A DNA stretch of 64,000 nt from Campylobacter concisus UNSWCS (lineage in GTDB: Bacteria > Campylobacterota > Campylobacteria > Campylobacterales > Campylobacteraceae): assembly GCF_000466685.1 (NCBI RefSeq), contig NZ_ANNG01000006.1, positions 1 to 64,000 on the forward strand, written 5' to 3'. Shown piece by piece: positions 18,167 to 27,768 of this stretch. A model generated the notes under the pieces. It searched no databases, had not been told where the DNA came from, and saw only the letters and a list, made by a program, of their open reading frames with translations. A program made the position numbers and the translations under genes. Numbering within the stretch: the stretch's first letter is position 1; every line of letters starts with the position of its first letter.

Positions 18167-19030
18167 ATGAAAAAAGTTTTATTTTGGATGGTAGTATCTT
18201 TTTGTATTTTGAGCGCAAATTCATCATTTGAGCCAGTGCTTTCATCAAAATATGACGAAAAACAAGCCTACATCGGTAAAAAGCTCTTTTTTGACAAAAG
18301 ACTAAGCACCACTGAAAACTACTCATGCGAAACTTGCCACAACTTATACTGGAATTTAAGCGGTACAAACTCATCTTACACCAGCCAAAAGGGCGTCATA
18401 AACCCGCCTAGCGTGCTAAATTCGGCTTTAAATTTTCTATTTTTTACTGATGGCAGAGTAAGAAGCTTAAAAGATCAAGTAAAAGAGTCGATAAATTCTA
18501 GAAATGAGCTAAATTCAAACAAAGATGAGATAGTAAAAAAGGTAAAAAGCATAGGCGAGTATGGGATTTTGTTTAATGACGCATACGATGATGGCATAAA
18601 CTACGAAAATATAGTAGATGCTTTGGTGGAATTTGAAAAGGCGGTTTTGAGCATTGATTCACCATTTGATGAGTATCTAGCTGGCAATGATGACTCCATA
18701 AATGCTGAGGCAAAAAAGGGCTTTGAGCTCTTTAATAAAATAGGCTGTGTGGCATGCCACAATGGTAGAAATTTAGGTGGGAATTTGATGCAAAACGTGG
18801 GCTTAAAGGATGCTAGTGAGAGCAGGCGCCTTATGCGTGTGCCTTCGCTTAGAAATGTAGCAAGAACAGCTCCATATCTAAGTAGTGGCGAAATGAGCGA
18901 TCTAAAAGAGGTCATAGGCTTTGTGAGCTATCATCAGCTGATCCACACACTAAGTAGCGAAGAGCTGGAGCAAATTTATAAATTTTTGCAAACACTAAAT
19001 GGACGCAGACCTAGGATACTAAATGAATAA
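18167..19030 (+). CDS. Diheme cytochrome c peroxidase-family protein
   Basis: The 287-residue periplasmic protein has a signal peptide and two heme c sites, CETCH (residues 54-58) and CVACH (residues 194-198), in the CCP/MauG arrangement. The stretch LGKKLFFD-like IGKKLFFDKRLS and PPSVLNSALN are typical of bacterial diheme peroxidases, which reduce hydrogen peroxide in the periplasm. It is at the short end for the family. The gene overlaps the following signalling gene by 8 bases, an unusual pairing. Peroxidase versus MauG-like oxidase activity cannot be decided here. Confidence 0.87.
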   Translation: MKKVLFWMVVSFCILSANSSFEPVLSSKYDEKQAYIGKKLFFDKRLSTTENYSCETCHNLYWNLSGTNSSYTSQKGVINPPSVLNSALNFLFFTDGRVRSLKDQVKESINSRNELNSNKDEIVKKVKSIGEYGILFNDAYDDGINYENIVDALVEFEKAVLSIDSPFDEYLAGNDDSINAEAKKGFELFNKIGCVACHNGRNLGGNLMQNVGLKDASESRRLMRVPSLRNVARTAPYLSSGEMSDLKEVIGFVSYHQLIHTLSSEELEQIYKFLQTLNGRRPRILNE

Positions 19031-21440
19031 AAGACAAGCAAATATCATCTTAATCGTCCTAGCAATTATCTTTTGCTTTAGCTCAACCTACATCTACATG
19101 GCAAATAGAGCAGTTACTGCTGTTAGTAAATTTAATGATACGATCTTAAGTCTTATCTTACTAGATAATGAGCTAAGCTTCACCCTAGAGAACAACGTAC
19201 TTCGCTTAAACTACGACGATGTAAATAAAAATTTAAGAAGTTTTGATCAAAATTTAACCAAGCTTGATGAGCTAAACGCGATCATACAGGTCTTTTACCA
19301 AGAGAAAAATGCCAAAACTTTAAAGGTCATAAACGACGACTTTTTAAAAAAACAAAGGCTTGTAGATAGGTCAAACTACGCTAGCTCGTCAATGGCTGCT
19401 TATATCTTATCAGGTGAGTTTGAAATAGCATCAGAGAAGAAGCTAGATGCGCTTAATGTGATATTTCACGCGATAAAAAGCTCAGCCCTAATCAGCCCCG
19501 AAACGCTAAATCAAACAAAAGAGCAGATAGAAAAGTATAAAGATACTTACAAAAACGACACAAAAGCGATCTTGGTGCTAAACAAGGCAACTTATGCGCT
19601 TGAATTTGCAAAAAACCTAAGTGCCGTAGCTCAAGACTCTGTTGATCTAAAACTTGGAGAAACACTAAGAAAATTTAGAGATGATACCCTAGCCTCTTAC
19701 AAAATAATGATACGAAATATAGTAATAATGCAAGTGCTTTGTTTTATCAGTTTTGTGTTATTTTGCGCTTTAACTTTTTATCAAGCAAGGGTACTAACCA
19801 AGCAGTTAAAACAGATAAAACTTCTAAAAACGACAGTGGATGCTGGACACAGCTCGATAGTCTTTTGCGACAATGACAATAAAATTTTATATGTAAATAA
19901 AACCTTTGAGGCAAAAAGTGGATATAAACTAAAAGACGTTATCGGAAAAAGCCCTAAAATTTTAAAATCAAATATGCACCCAGAGAGCTTTTATGCTGAG
20001 ATAAGAAATGCCATAAATAAGCATACTTCTTGGGAAAGCGACGAGCTGATAAGCAGAACAAAAAGTGGCAAACTGCTCTATGAAAAGGTGCGTTTTGCGC
20101 CATTTTTCTTTGAGGGCAAGCTAGAGGGCTACATGGCTATAAAGCTTGATAGGACAAAAGAGCTTAGCATGCTTAAAGAGCTAACTCAAAAAAATGAGCA
20201 GATAAAAATTCAATCCTCAATCGACAAGCTAACTGGCTTTGGAAACTATTTTGCTCTGACTGAGATGATAGAGGCGAAAAAAGATGGAATTGTGATCAGC
20301 ATAAGCATCAAAAACTACAAGATGCTAAGATTTTTCTACCAAACAAAGGTTATTGACGCTATGTTAAAAGCGGTGGCAAATACACTAAAACTCTGTGTTG
20401 ATACCTACTCTATAAATGCTGAGCTATTTAGATTTCAAGATGATGCGTTTTACATCTGTTATCAAGGCGATGACATCGTTAGAGATATCGGCTTTATAAA
20501 AGAGTATTTTAACTTTAGCAGGATGAACATCGAGATAGATGGTAAATTTGAAAACCTACCTGGTATCAAGATAACTCTTGGCGTATCTTTATCAAATGAC
20601 ACACCGCAAACAAATCGTCTAATGCAGTCAATCCTAGCTAATCAACAAGCAAGTGATAGCGGCAACGAAATCTACTACTATCTCGAAAACGACGCGATCG
20701 AGATGAGATACTATAAAAACCAACTCATAACCGAACTCATCGAGTATGCCCTAGAAAACGACAAGGTGATAGTCGAGTGTCAGGGAATTTTTAACGTGCA
20801 TGAAAATGAGACAGAGGCAAAATACTACGAAGTTTTGGTGCGTATAGTCGATCAAAACGGCAAGATCCGCTACCCAGGCGAGTTTTTAGAGATCGCAATG
20901 AAAACGCAACTTTATCTTCAGATAACAAAAAAAGTGATCGCCCTAGCCTTTGATCTAGTGAAAAAATATCCAGACTATACATTTTCTATCAACCTCTCAA
21001 GCTCAGATCTAACTGATCCTGGTGTTAGAGAAATTTTAGATGAAAAGCTAGAGAGCTGCCCAGATCCTAGTAGAGTTTGCTTTGAGATGCTAGAGAGCGA
21101 AGAGCTTAGCGACTACGGCATGGCAAATGAATTTATAAAAAGAGCTAAAAAATATGGATGTAAAATCTCAATCGACGACTTTGGCTCTGGCTACTCAAAC
21201 TACTACCGAATTTTAGAGCTTGATATAGATAACATCAAGATAGATGGCTCGATCATCAAAAAGCTACCAACCGATGAAAACGCAAGGGTTTTGGTCGAGA
21301 CTATCGTGAGCTTTGCTAGAAGACAAGGCTATAAGATAGTGGCTGAGTTTGTGAGCAATGAAGAAATTTTAGAATATATAAAGAAATTTGGAATTTCGTA
21401 TGCACAGGGATTTTTACTAGGCAAGCCACATCAGATGTAA
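19023..21440 (+). CDS. Membrane PAS-GGDEF-EAL signalling protein with degenerate GGDEF
   Basis: The 805-residue protein has transmembrane segments at about residues 7-27 and 240-260 enclosing a helical periplasmic sensor region, then a PAS domain (about 275-390), a GGDEF domain (about 395-560) and an EAL domain (about 570-800). The cyclase motif reads FQDDAF (471-476) in place of GGDEF, so it is probably inactive. The EAL side keeps EVL (603-605), INLSSSDL, FEMLESE, IDDFGSGYS (from 717) and the later AEFVS and QGFLLGKP, so c-di-GMP phosphodiesterase activity is plausible. It starts within the diheme peroxidase gene, suggesting the sensor part responds to peroxide or redox state. Confidence 0.88.
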   Translation: MNKRQANIILIVLAIIFCFSSTYIYMANRAVTAVSKFNDTILSLILLDNELSFTLENNVLRLNYDDVNKNLRSFDQNLTKLDELNAIIQVFYQEKNAKTLKVINDDFLKKQRLVDRSNYASSSMAAYILSGEFEIASEKKLDALNVIFHAIKSSALISPETLNQTKEQIEKYKDTYKNDTKAILVLNKATYALEFAKNLSAVAQDSVDLKLGETLRKFRDDTLASYKIMIRNIVIMQVLCFISFVLFCALTFYQARVLTKQLKQIKLLKTTVDAGHSSIVFCDNDNKILYVNKTFEAKSGYKLKDVIGKSPKILKSNMHPESFYAEIRNAINKHTSWESDELISRTKSGKLLYEKVRFAPFFFEGKLEGYMAIKLDRTKELSMLKELTQKNEQIKIQSSIDKLTGFGNYFALTEMIEAKKDGIVISISIKNYKMLRFFYQTKVIDAMLKAVANTLKLCVDTYSINAELFRFQDDAFYICYQGDDIVRDIGFIKEYFNFSRMNIEIDGKFENLPGIKITLGVSLSNDTPQTNRLMQSILANQQASDSGNEIYYYLENDAIEMRYYKNQLITELIEYALENDKVIVECQGIFNVHENETEAKYYEVLVRIVDQNGKIRYPGEFLEIAMKTQLYLQITKKVIALAFDLVKKYPDYTFSINLSSSDLTDPGVREILDEKLESCPDPSRVCFEMLESEELSDYGMANEFIKRAKKYGCKISIDDFGSGYSNYYRILELDIDNIKIDGSIIKKLPTDENARVLVETIVSFARRQGYKIVAEFVSNEEILEYIKKFGISYAQGFLLGKPHQM

Positions 21441-21445
21441 ATTTC

Positions 21446-21491
21446 GCAGTTAATTTAGAGCCACTTAAAGGGCTAAATTTAACTGCTTTTT
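21446..21491 (+). terminator. Terminator after the GGDEF-EAL gene
   Basis: Arms GCAGTTAATTTAG and CTAAATTTAACTGC (21446-21486) pair with one bulged base around a 14-base loop and are followed by TTTTT. Confidence 0.75.
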
Positions 21492-21650
21492 GCTTTTATA
21501 CTCGCGCGAAATCTCTTTTTTAAATTTTACTAGACGTGAAATTTGATCTTTTTTACAAAACGAAAATTTAAGAATTTATTTTTAAAAGGCTTGAAATTTG
21601 GATTAACTAGATTTTAAAGCTTATGTGGATAAGATTTTGTCTTTTAGAAG

Positions 21651-21725
21651 TGGTGACCCATACGAGACTCGAACTCGTGTTACCGCCGTGAAAGGGCGAT
21701 GTCCTAACCGCTAGACGAATGGGCC
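21651..21725 (-). tRNA. tRNA-Glu (anticodon TTC)
   Basis: The minus strand shows acceptor arms GGCCCAT/ATGGGTC, anticodon loop CTTTCAC (anticodon TTC), T arm with GAGTTCGAGTC, and encoded CCA. It stands alone between two plus-strand transcription units. Confidence 0.95.
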
Positions 21726-21790
21726 ACGGTCGGTTATGAAGTTGGGATTATATTACTTTTTAACTTAAATTTACATAAAAGGACAAATCA

Positions 21791-22261
21791 TTGAAGAAAT
21801 TTTCACTTGTTTTATTATCTGCTCTCATTTTTTCAGGCTGTGTTGCGACTAAAACACCGCAAAGCTCGCAAGCTTTTCAGGTCACTTTATTTTCTCCGAT
21901 GATAAAGATAAATGATGTTGGATTTTTTCATACATACAAAAATGATCTAAATTTGCAAATTTATAGCTCTGGCGTAAATACCGCAAATATCAATATAAAG
22001 GACAAAATTTGCGTAAATAGCGCTTGTTTTAAAAAGACTGAATTTAACGAGAAATTTTTTCTAGCGCCGCATTACGAGAGCCTTTTTGAAGAGATTTTGC
22101 AAAGGCAAAAAATTTATGACGGCAAAGGTCTAAGCACCACAGAGTGCGGCTTTAGACAAGATCTAAGTTCTTATTTTATAAAATACGAAGTTTGCGATAA
22201 CTACGTCAAATTTATCGACAGCAAAAATAAAATAAAAGTGATAATAAAAGAGTTAAAATGA
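21791..22261 (+). CDS. Small lipoprotein (HP0838-like)
   Basis: The start is TTG at 21791, eight bases after AAAGGA. The 156-residue product has a lipoprotein signal with LIFSGC (Cys17), then a domain with four or five cysteines ([18 protein letters not shown]) that could form disulfides. It resembles, from memory, the H. pylori HP0838 lipoprotein family, whose gene also lies next to a FadL/OmpP1-type gene. Function is not known. It overlaps nfo by 4 bases (ATGA). Confidence 0.72.
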   Translation: MKKFSLVLLSALIFSGCVATKTPQSSQAFQVTLFSPMIKINDVGFFHTYKNDLNLQIYSSGVNTANINIKDKICVNSACFKKTEFNEKFFLAPHYESLFEEILQRQKIYDGKGLSTTECGFRQDLSSYFIKYEVCDNYVKFIDSKNKIKVIIKELK

Positions 22262-23109
22262 GATACATAGGGGCTCACGTAAGTGCGGCTGGAGGCGTCT
22301 TTAACGCACCGATAAATGCTGCAAAAATAGGAGCAAATGCCTTTGCGCTTTTTACAAAAAACCAGCGCCAATGGAGCGCAAAAGAGCTAAGCGAGGGCGA
22401 AATAGAGCAGTTTAAAGCAAATTTAAAGGCCTCTGGCATAAGCGCTGATCACGTCTTGCCACACGCAAGCTACCTCATAAATCTAGGCCATCCAGAAAAA
22501 GAGGCAAGAGCTAAATCCCTTGAAGCCTTTATCGATGAGATAGAGCGAGCTAGCAAGCTTGGACTAAAGCTTTTAAATTTTCACCCAGGCTCACACCTAA
22601 AGCAGATAAGCCAAAACGAGTGCCTAGATAACATCGCTAGGTGCATAAACGAAGCGCTAAAACGAACAAGCGGCGTAAAGCTTGTCATCGAAAACACAGC
22701 CGCACAAGGCTCAAATTTAGGCTTTGACTTTACGCAGCTGGCGTATTTGACCCAGAGAGCAGACGATGAGAGCAGAGTTGGCGTTTGCATCGATACTTGC
22801 CACGCATTTGCCGCTGGGTACGATCTAAGAAGCAAAGAGGCTTACGCTAAGACGATGGGCGAATTTGATGCGATCATCGGCTACAAATTTCTATCTGGCA
22901 TGCACCTAAATGACGCTAAATTTGGACTTGGCTCAAAAAAAGACAGACACGAGAGCCTTGGCAAGGGCGAGCTTGGGCTTGGCGCTTTTGAAAATATAAT
23001 AAATGATGATAAAATAGGCGAAATTCCCTTGATTTTAGAGACGATTGACGAGAGTATTTGGGAAGATGAGATCAAAATTTTAAGAAACCTAGAAAAGGAA
23101 AAGCTATGA
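22258..23109 (+). CDS. nfo: Endonuclease IV (AP endonuclease)
   Basis: The 283-residue protein shows the TIM-barrel metal-binding motifs of the Nfo family: GAHVSAAGG at the N-terminus, LNFHPGSH (residues about 103-110), [22 protein letters not shown] and MHLNDAK, which supply the three-zinc site. It cuts DNA at abasic sites in base excision repair. Its length is typical. It overlaps the lipoprotein and the FadL-like gene by 4 bases on each side, so a DNA repair enzyme is embedded in an envelope/fatty-acid operon. Confidence 0.95.
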   Translation: MRYIGAHVSAAGGVFNAPINAAKIGANAFALFTKNQRQWSAKELSEGEIEQFKANLKASGISADHVLPHASYLINLGHPEKEARAKSLEAFIDEIERASKLGLKLLNFHPGSHLKQISQNECLDNIARCINEALKRTSGVKLVIENTAAQGSNLGFDFTQLAYLTQRADDESRVGVCIDTCHAFAAGYDLRSKEAYAKTMGEFDAIIGYKFLSGMHLNDAKFGLGSKKDRHESLGKGELGLGAFENIINDDKIGEIPLILETIDESIWEDEIKILRNLEKEKL

Positions 23110-24359
23110 AAAGAGTGCTTTTAAGCATTGTTGCGACGTGTTCTTTATTAAATGCTGGGGGTTATAAGGTCCCTGAGCAAAGTGCTGACTCTTTAGGGCT
23201 TGCTGCTAGTAACGTAGCCTTTAGTTTTGGGGCTGATGCGGCTTATTTTAACCCTGCAAATATGATGTTTTTAGACGGGCTTCACCATTTTGAAAGCACG
23301 CTTGGTTGGTTTCATATAAATTCCATCGACTTTAAAAGCGATGATGGCAAAAGCTACAGCTCAAAGAAATTTGACTCGCTAGCTGGCACATTTAGCTTTG
23401 TAACGCCAGAAATTTATGAAAACTGGAGATTTGGACTAGCCCTTGCCGTGCCTGCTGCCGTTGGCATCTCGTGGGAGGATCCAGCTACTGCTTTTACTGG
23501 CAAGAGATTTAAACTGCAAGTTGTCGAGCTAAATCCAACCGTGGCTTACCGCATAAATGATAAGCTTGCCGTTGCTCTGGGCGCTAGAGGCGTTTATAGC
23601 AAGGGTAAGATAGCAAGCGACTTTGGAGGTTTTGGCTACAGAGAGATACAAGGCGATGGGATAAACTACGGTTACAACGTCGCTCTTACATATAGACCAA
23701 TTGAAGACCTTAGCCTAGCTGTAACATATCGCTCAAAGGTTGATATGGAGCTAAAAGGTAGCACCGACGCTGACTTTAACGGACAGCTTGCACCTATAAG
23801 CTATCACGGCAAAACTAGCGTCAAGATCCCTTTACCTGCTCAGCTAGTGCTTGCAGCTGGATATAAATTTAGCGATTTTACACTTTTGCTAGCATTTGAG
23901 AGGACTTACTGGTCTAAATTTAAAGATTATGACTTTGAATTTGGCGATAAGACAGCAGCTCACACGAGTTCTCCGCTTAGCGGATACTTTAAGTCATTTA
24001 TGGACGATCCAGTCGTTAAAAACGCAAAGGATACAAACACATATAGGATAGGTCTTGCCTACGATGTCAATGAAAAACTTAGGCTAATGGCTGGCTTTTC
24101 ATATGATGAAGATATAACTAGCAGCGAGCATACTGGCTTGGAGCTTCCAAACACCACTTCTCAAGCTTACACGGCTGGAGTGAATTATAAATTTACACCA
24201 AATTTAGAGGTAGGGCTTGGCTATGTATATCAGCACCGTGATAAAAAGCGTGCAACAGATATAAAAAATGGCACTCGCAATGGCATGGGCTCAATGTCAG
24301 GAGAATTTGAAACTGGCAAGATACAGATAGTTGCAACAACATTTAAATACTCTTTCTAG
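23106..24359 (+). CDS. FadL/OmpP1-family outer membrane protein
   Basis: The 417-residue product has a Sec signal, then [20 protein letters not shown] and [18 protein letters not shown], the N-terminal hatch region of FadL/TodX porins with its NPA motif. Alternating strands follow and the chain ends in aromatic Phe (TTFKYSF), as outer-membrane barrels do. FadL proteins let long-chain fatty acids or other hydrophobic compounds cross the outer membrane. An acyl-CoA ligase gene starts 8 bases downstream, which supports a lipid substrate. Confidence 0.9.
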   Translation: MKRVLLSIVATCSLLNAGGYKVPEQSADSLGLAASNVAFSFGADAAYFNPANMMFLDGLHHFESTLGWFHINSIDFKSDDGKSYSSKKFDSLAGTFSFVTPEIYENWRFGLALAVPAAVGISWEDPATAFTGKRFKLQVVELNPTVAYRINDKLAVALGARGVYSKGKIASDFGGFGYREIQGDGINYGYNVALTYRPIEDLSLAVTYRSKVDMELKGSTDADFNGQLAPISYHGKTSVKIPLPAQLVLAAGYKFSDFTLLLAFERTYWSKFKDYDFEFGDKTAAHTSSPLSGYFKSFMDDPVVKNAKDTNTYRIGLAYDVNEKLRLMAGFSYDEDITSSEHTGLELPNTTSQAYTAGVNYKFTPNLEVGLGYVYQHRDKKRATDIKNGTRNGMGSMSGEFETGKIQIVATTFKYSF

Positions 24360-24367
24360 GGCTAAAA

Positions 24368-26035
24368 ATGCAATACTCTTATAATAATTTTTATGAAATT
24401 TTGACCAAAGTAGCAAAAGAAAGTCCAAACCAGATAGCGATCTTTGATGAAAAAGAGAAGCTAAAATACCACGAACTAAAACAAAACGTCGATAAAGTGG
24501 CGGCTTACTTGCAGCTTTGTGGGGTAAATTTTGGCGACAAAGTGGCTATGGCGGTGGCAAATTCGAAAGAATTTATCATCTCATACCTTGCTATCACGGC
24601 TATCGGAGCGGTCGCGGTGCCGATGAACACCTTTTTAAAGACAAATGAGTTTGAGTATATATTAAACGACTGCGGCGCAAGGGTGCTCTTTGCCTCCAGC
24701 TCGCTTGCAAAGGAGCTAATAGCACTTAACGAGCTTGAAATTTTAAGAAAGATCATCTGGATCGGTCAAACGCCTAAAAAGCTTCAAAGCGCCTCAAAAG
24801 ACGACTATGTAAGCTTCGATGAGGAGTATGGCGAGAGTGCCTATCTATCTTCAACTCCACAAATTTCAAAAGAGGATATGAGCAAGGGCTATGAAAATAA
24901 CGGCGTTGTAAAAAATGTAAATTTCAGCGAAGCGCTAAATCACAAATACACCCTAAGCATCACAAAATACCCTAAAATAGACGATCTCATGCACATCATC
25001 TACACCTCAGGCACCACAGGCAAGCCAAAGGGTGCGATGATAAGCTATAAAAATATCTTCTCAAACGTCATCGGCGCTCACGAGCGTTTTAAGGTTAAAA
25101 AAAGCGATAGATTTATCGTATTTTTACCGATGTTTCATAGCTTTACGCTCACAGCGATGGTGCTTTTACCGATATATGCGGGCGCTTCGATGGTGCTTGT
25201 AAGATCAGTCTTTCCATTTTCAAATGTGCTAAAGCAGACGCTGCTTAAAAGAGTCACTGTATTTTTGGGTATCCCAGCCATCTATACAGCCATTGGCAAG
25301 GCAAAAATTCCTTGGTATTTTAGATGGTTTAACCGCATAAGGCTATTTGTAAGTGGTGCTGCTCCGCTTGCTAAGCAAACGATTGATGATTTTAGAGTGA
25401 AATTCCCGCGCGCGACGCTCGTTGAAGGATACGGCCTTAGCGAATGCTCGCCAGTCGTAGCGGCAAATTTATTTGACAAGCAAAAGCTTCTAAGCGTAGG
25501 CCCTGCGCTAAATGGCTATGAGGTCAAGATCGTAGATGATGAGATGATAGAGCTACCAGTCGGCCAGATCGGCGAGATCATCGTAAAAGGCGACTGCGTC
25601 ATGCAAGGCTACTACGGCATGCCAGGCGTGACTGATGAGACCATCATAAATGGCTGGCTAAAGACTGGGGACCTTGGCAAGATCGATGAAGAGGGCTTTA
25701 TCTACATTGTTGATCGCAAAAAGGACCTCATCATATCAAAGGGTATAAACATCTATCCGCGTGAGATCGAAGAGGTCATATATAAACTTGAAGCCGTCGA
25801 GGCTACAGCAGTCATCGGCGTAAAAGATGTGCACGCAGACGAAGAGGTCGTCGCTTTCATACAGGTGAAAGATGGCATGGATCTTGATGAAAAGACGGTT
25901 AGAGAGCATCTAAAGAAAAATTTAGCAAATTTCAAAATTCCAAAAAGCATCTATTTTGCCGAGGAGCTGCCTAGAAACGCCACTGGCAAGGTGCTAAAAC
26001 GCGTGCTAAAAGAGCAGATAAAGGATAAAATTTAG
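24368..26035 (+). CDS. Long-chain fatty acid-CoA ligase-like AMP-binding enzyme
   Basis: The 555-residue protein carries the AMP-binding signature YTSGTTGKPKGAM (residues about 211-223), GYGLSECSP (A5 motif), TGDLGKIDEEGFIYIVDRKKDLIISKG (A7-A8, split here only for reading) and a C-terminal PRNATGKVLKRVL with the catalytic Lys. It should activate a carboxylic acid, probably a fatty acid, to its CoA thioester. Placement after a FadL-like porin suggests uptake and activation of exogenous lipids. No beta-oxidation gene is in the window, so phospholipid synthesis is a likely fate. Chain length preference is unknown. Confidence 0.88.
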   Translation: MQYSYNNFYEILTKVAKESPNQIAIFDEKEKLKYHELKQNVDKVAAYLQLCGVNFGDKVAMAVANSKEFIISYLAITAIGAVAVPMNTFLKTNEFEYILNDCGARVLFASSSLAKELIALNELEILRKIIWIGQTPKKLQSASKDDYVSFDEEYGESAYLSSTPQISKEDMSKGYENNGVVKNVNFSEALNHKYTLSITKYPKIDDLMHIIYTSGTTGKPKGAMISYKNIFSNVIGAHERFKVKKSDRFIVFLPMFHSFTLTAMVLLPIYAGASMVLVRSVFPFSNVLKQTLLKRVTVFLGIPAIYTAIGKAKIPWYFRWFNRIRLFVSGAAPLAKQTIDDFRVKFPRATLVEGYGLSECSPVVAANLFDKQKLLSVGPALNGYEVKIVDDEMIELPVGQIGEIIVKGDCVMQGYYGMPGVTDETIINGWLKTGDLGKIDEEGFIYIVDRKKDLIISKGINIYPREIEEVIYKLEAVEATAVIGVKDVHADEEVVAFIQVKDGMDLDEKTVREHLKKNLANFKIPKSIYFAEELPRNATGKVLKRVLKEQIKDKI

Positions 26036-27768
26036 TGAAGTATTTGCTTGATTTTCTAAACCAAGACCTCAAAAAAAGTAAAATTTACGAGCTTATAAAG
26101 TGCGGCGATGAAGAGGGAGAAATTTTAAAATACCTAAGCAAAGCCTACGTGCAAGGAACGGCTAGCATGAGCGTTTTTGAGCTACTTGGAGCTGTTTTTG
26201 GCACGCAAAATGACAAGCAGCTTTTATATCTTAAATTTATAAAAAATTTGCTGGGTAGCGGCTGGATAGTGCAAAACTACAGCCTCTTTAAAATGCCAGA
26301 GAGCCCGCAAAAAAGCTCAAGCCAAGGGCTACTTTCACTACTTCACTCTGAAATTTCACTCTCAAGCACTTTTTTAAAGATCCTTGAGGATGGCAACGCT
26401 GATATAAATTTGCCAGAGCTTGCGCCTTATGAAGATCATTTGGAGTATTTAAAAGATCAGTTTTTAAAGATAGAGCTTTACTCAAAGGCTGCGATATTTG
26501 AAGGTGGCTCAAATGACGCTAAAAAGCGCATAAATGAGCAAATTTCTGAGCTAACAAAACGCATAAATGAGCGTGTAAAACTAAGTAAGATCAGCCTAAA
26601 GATAGAGCAAATTTTTAAAGAAAACTCACTTGATGAAAAAGAGCAGATCATCTTTTTAGCCCTTTTAAAAGAGGAGTATGCGGGCGACTTTGAAAACGGC
26701 CGCGACCTAAACACGCTAGTTGGGCTAATAAGCAAAGATGAACTTGAACGCATCAAAAATCGCACACTTTTAGAGGATGGCTCAAGGCTCATAGAGAGCG
26801 CACTTATCGACTATGACGAGGTTTTAAACGCTTATGGCAACGTAAGCAAGAGCTTTTTTATAAACGAAGAAATTTTGCAAAGCATAATGCACCCAAAAAA
26901 TGACAAAAACAGCAAGAAAATCAAGATCGAAAGCTTGGTAAAAGAGCAAGAAATTTTTGAGCTAATAGAGCCAGTGACGAGCCTAGAAGACGTCGTGCTA
27001 AATGAAAAGACAAAGCAGCTTTTAAGCACGATACTAAAGCAAGTCGATAAAAAAGTGCTCGCTAGACTTAGCAGCTGGGGCATAAAAACTAGGAAAAATA
27101 TAGACGCTAAGATCATCTTTTACGGCGAGCCTGGCACTGGTAAAACGATGAGCGCCGTTGGGCTTGCTAAGAGCCTAAAGAAGCAAATTTTAAGCTTTGA
27201 CTGCTCAAAAATTTTAAGCAAATATGTCGGCGAGAGCGAGCAAAATGTAAGGAAAATTTTTGACACCTACAAAGAAATTTGCAAAAAAAGTGGCAGCGAG
27301 CCGGTGCTCTTGCTAAACGAGGCCGATCAATTTTTAAGCACGAGGGTGGAGAGCTCAAGCGGGGCTGAAAAGATGCATAATCAAATGCAAAATATCTTCT
27401 TAGAGCAGATCGAGCGCTTTGAAGGCGTGCTGATCGCTACGACAAATTTCTTACAAAGCCTTGACGTGGCGTTTTCTAGAAGATTTGACTACAAGATCGA
27501 GTTTAAAAAGCCTGATTATAACGGCAGGCTTGCTATTTGGCGTAAAATTTTGCCTGAAAATGCAAGCTTTGAAGATGGCTTTAGCGTAGAAAGGCTGGCT
27601 GAGTTTAACCTAAGTGGTGCGCAGATCGTCCTTGCGCTAAAAAATACCGCATTGAAAGTGGCGATAAAAGATGATGGGATTTTTACCTTTGAGGACTTCA
27701 AAACCACGATAGAGCGCGAGCTAAACTCAAGCTTTGGCGAGGATAAAAAGATGGGATTTGGCTCTTAG
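26035..27768 (+). CDS. AAA-family ATPase of unknown role
   Basis: The start GTG at 26035 overlaps the stop of the ligase gene by one base. The 577-residue protein has a helical N-terminal region of about 330 residues without recognised motifs, then one AAA domain: Walker A GEPGTGKT (about 364-371), Walker B PVLLLNEADQF with Asn in the place of the usual Asp, and RRFD as the arginine-finger/sensor region. The N-terminus recalls bacterial AAA proteins that pair with other complexes, but I do not recognise a partner. Its location at the end of a lipid-uptake operon is the only functional hint. Confidence 0.82.
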   Translation: MKYLLDFLNQDLKKSKIYELIKCGDEEGEILKYLSKAYVQGTASMSVFELLGAVFGTQNDKQLLYLKFIKNLLGSGWIVQNYSLFKMPESPQKSSSQGLLSLLHSEISLSSTFLKILEDGNADINLPELAPYEDHLEYLKDQFLKIELYSKAAIFEGGSNDAKKRINEQISELTKRINERVKLSKISLKIEQIFKENSLDEKEQIIFLALLKEEYAGDFENGRDLNTLVGLISKDELERIKNRTLLEDGSRLIESALIDYDEVLNAYGNVSKSFFINEEILQSIMHPKNDKNSKKIKIESLVKEQEIFELIEPVTSLEDVVLNEKTKQLLSTILKQVDKKVLARLSSWGIKTRKNIDAKIIFYGEPGTGKTMSAVGLAKSLKKQILSFDCSKILSKYVGESEQNVRKIFDTYKEICKKSGSEPVLLLNEADQFLSTRVESSSGAEKMHNQMQNIFLEQIERFEGVLIATTNFLQSLDVAFSRRFDYKIEFKKPDYNGRLAIWRKILPENASFEDGFSVERLAEFNLSGAQIVLALKNTALKVAIKDDGIFTFEDFKTTIERELNSSFGEDKKMGFGS

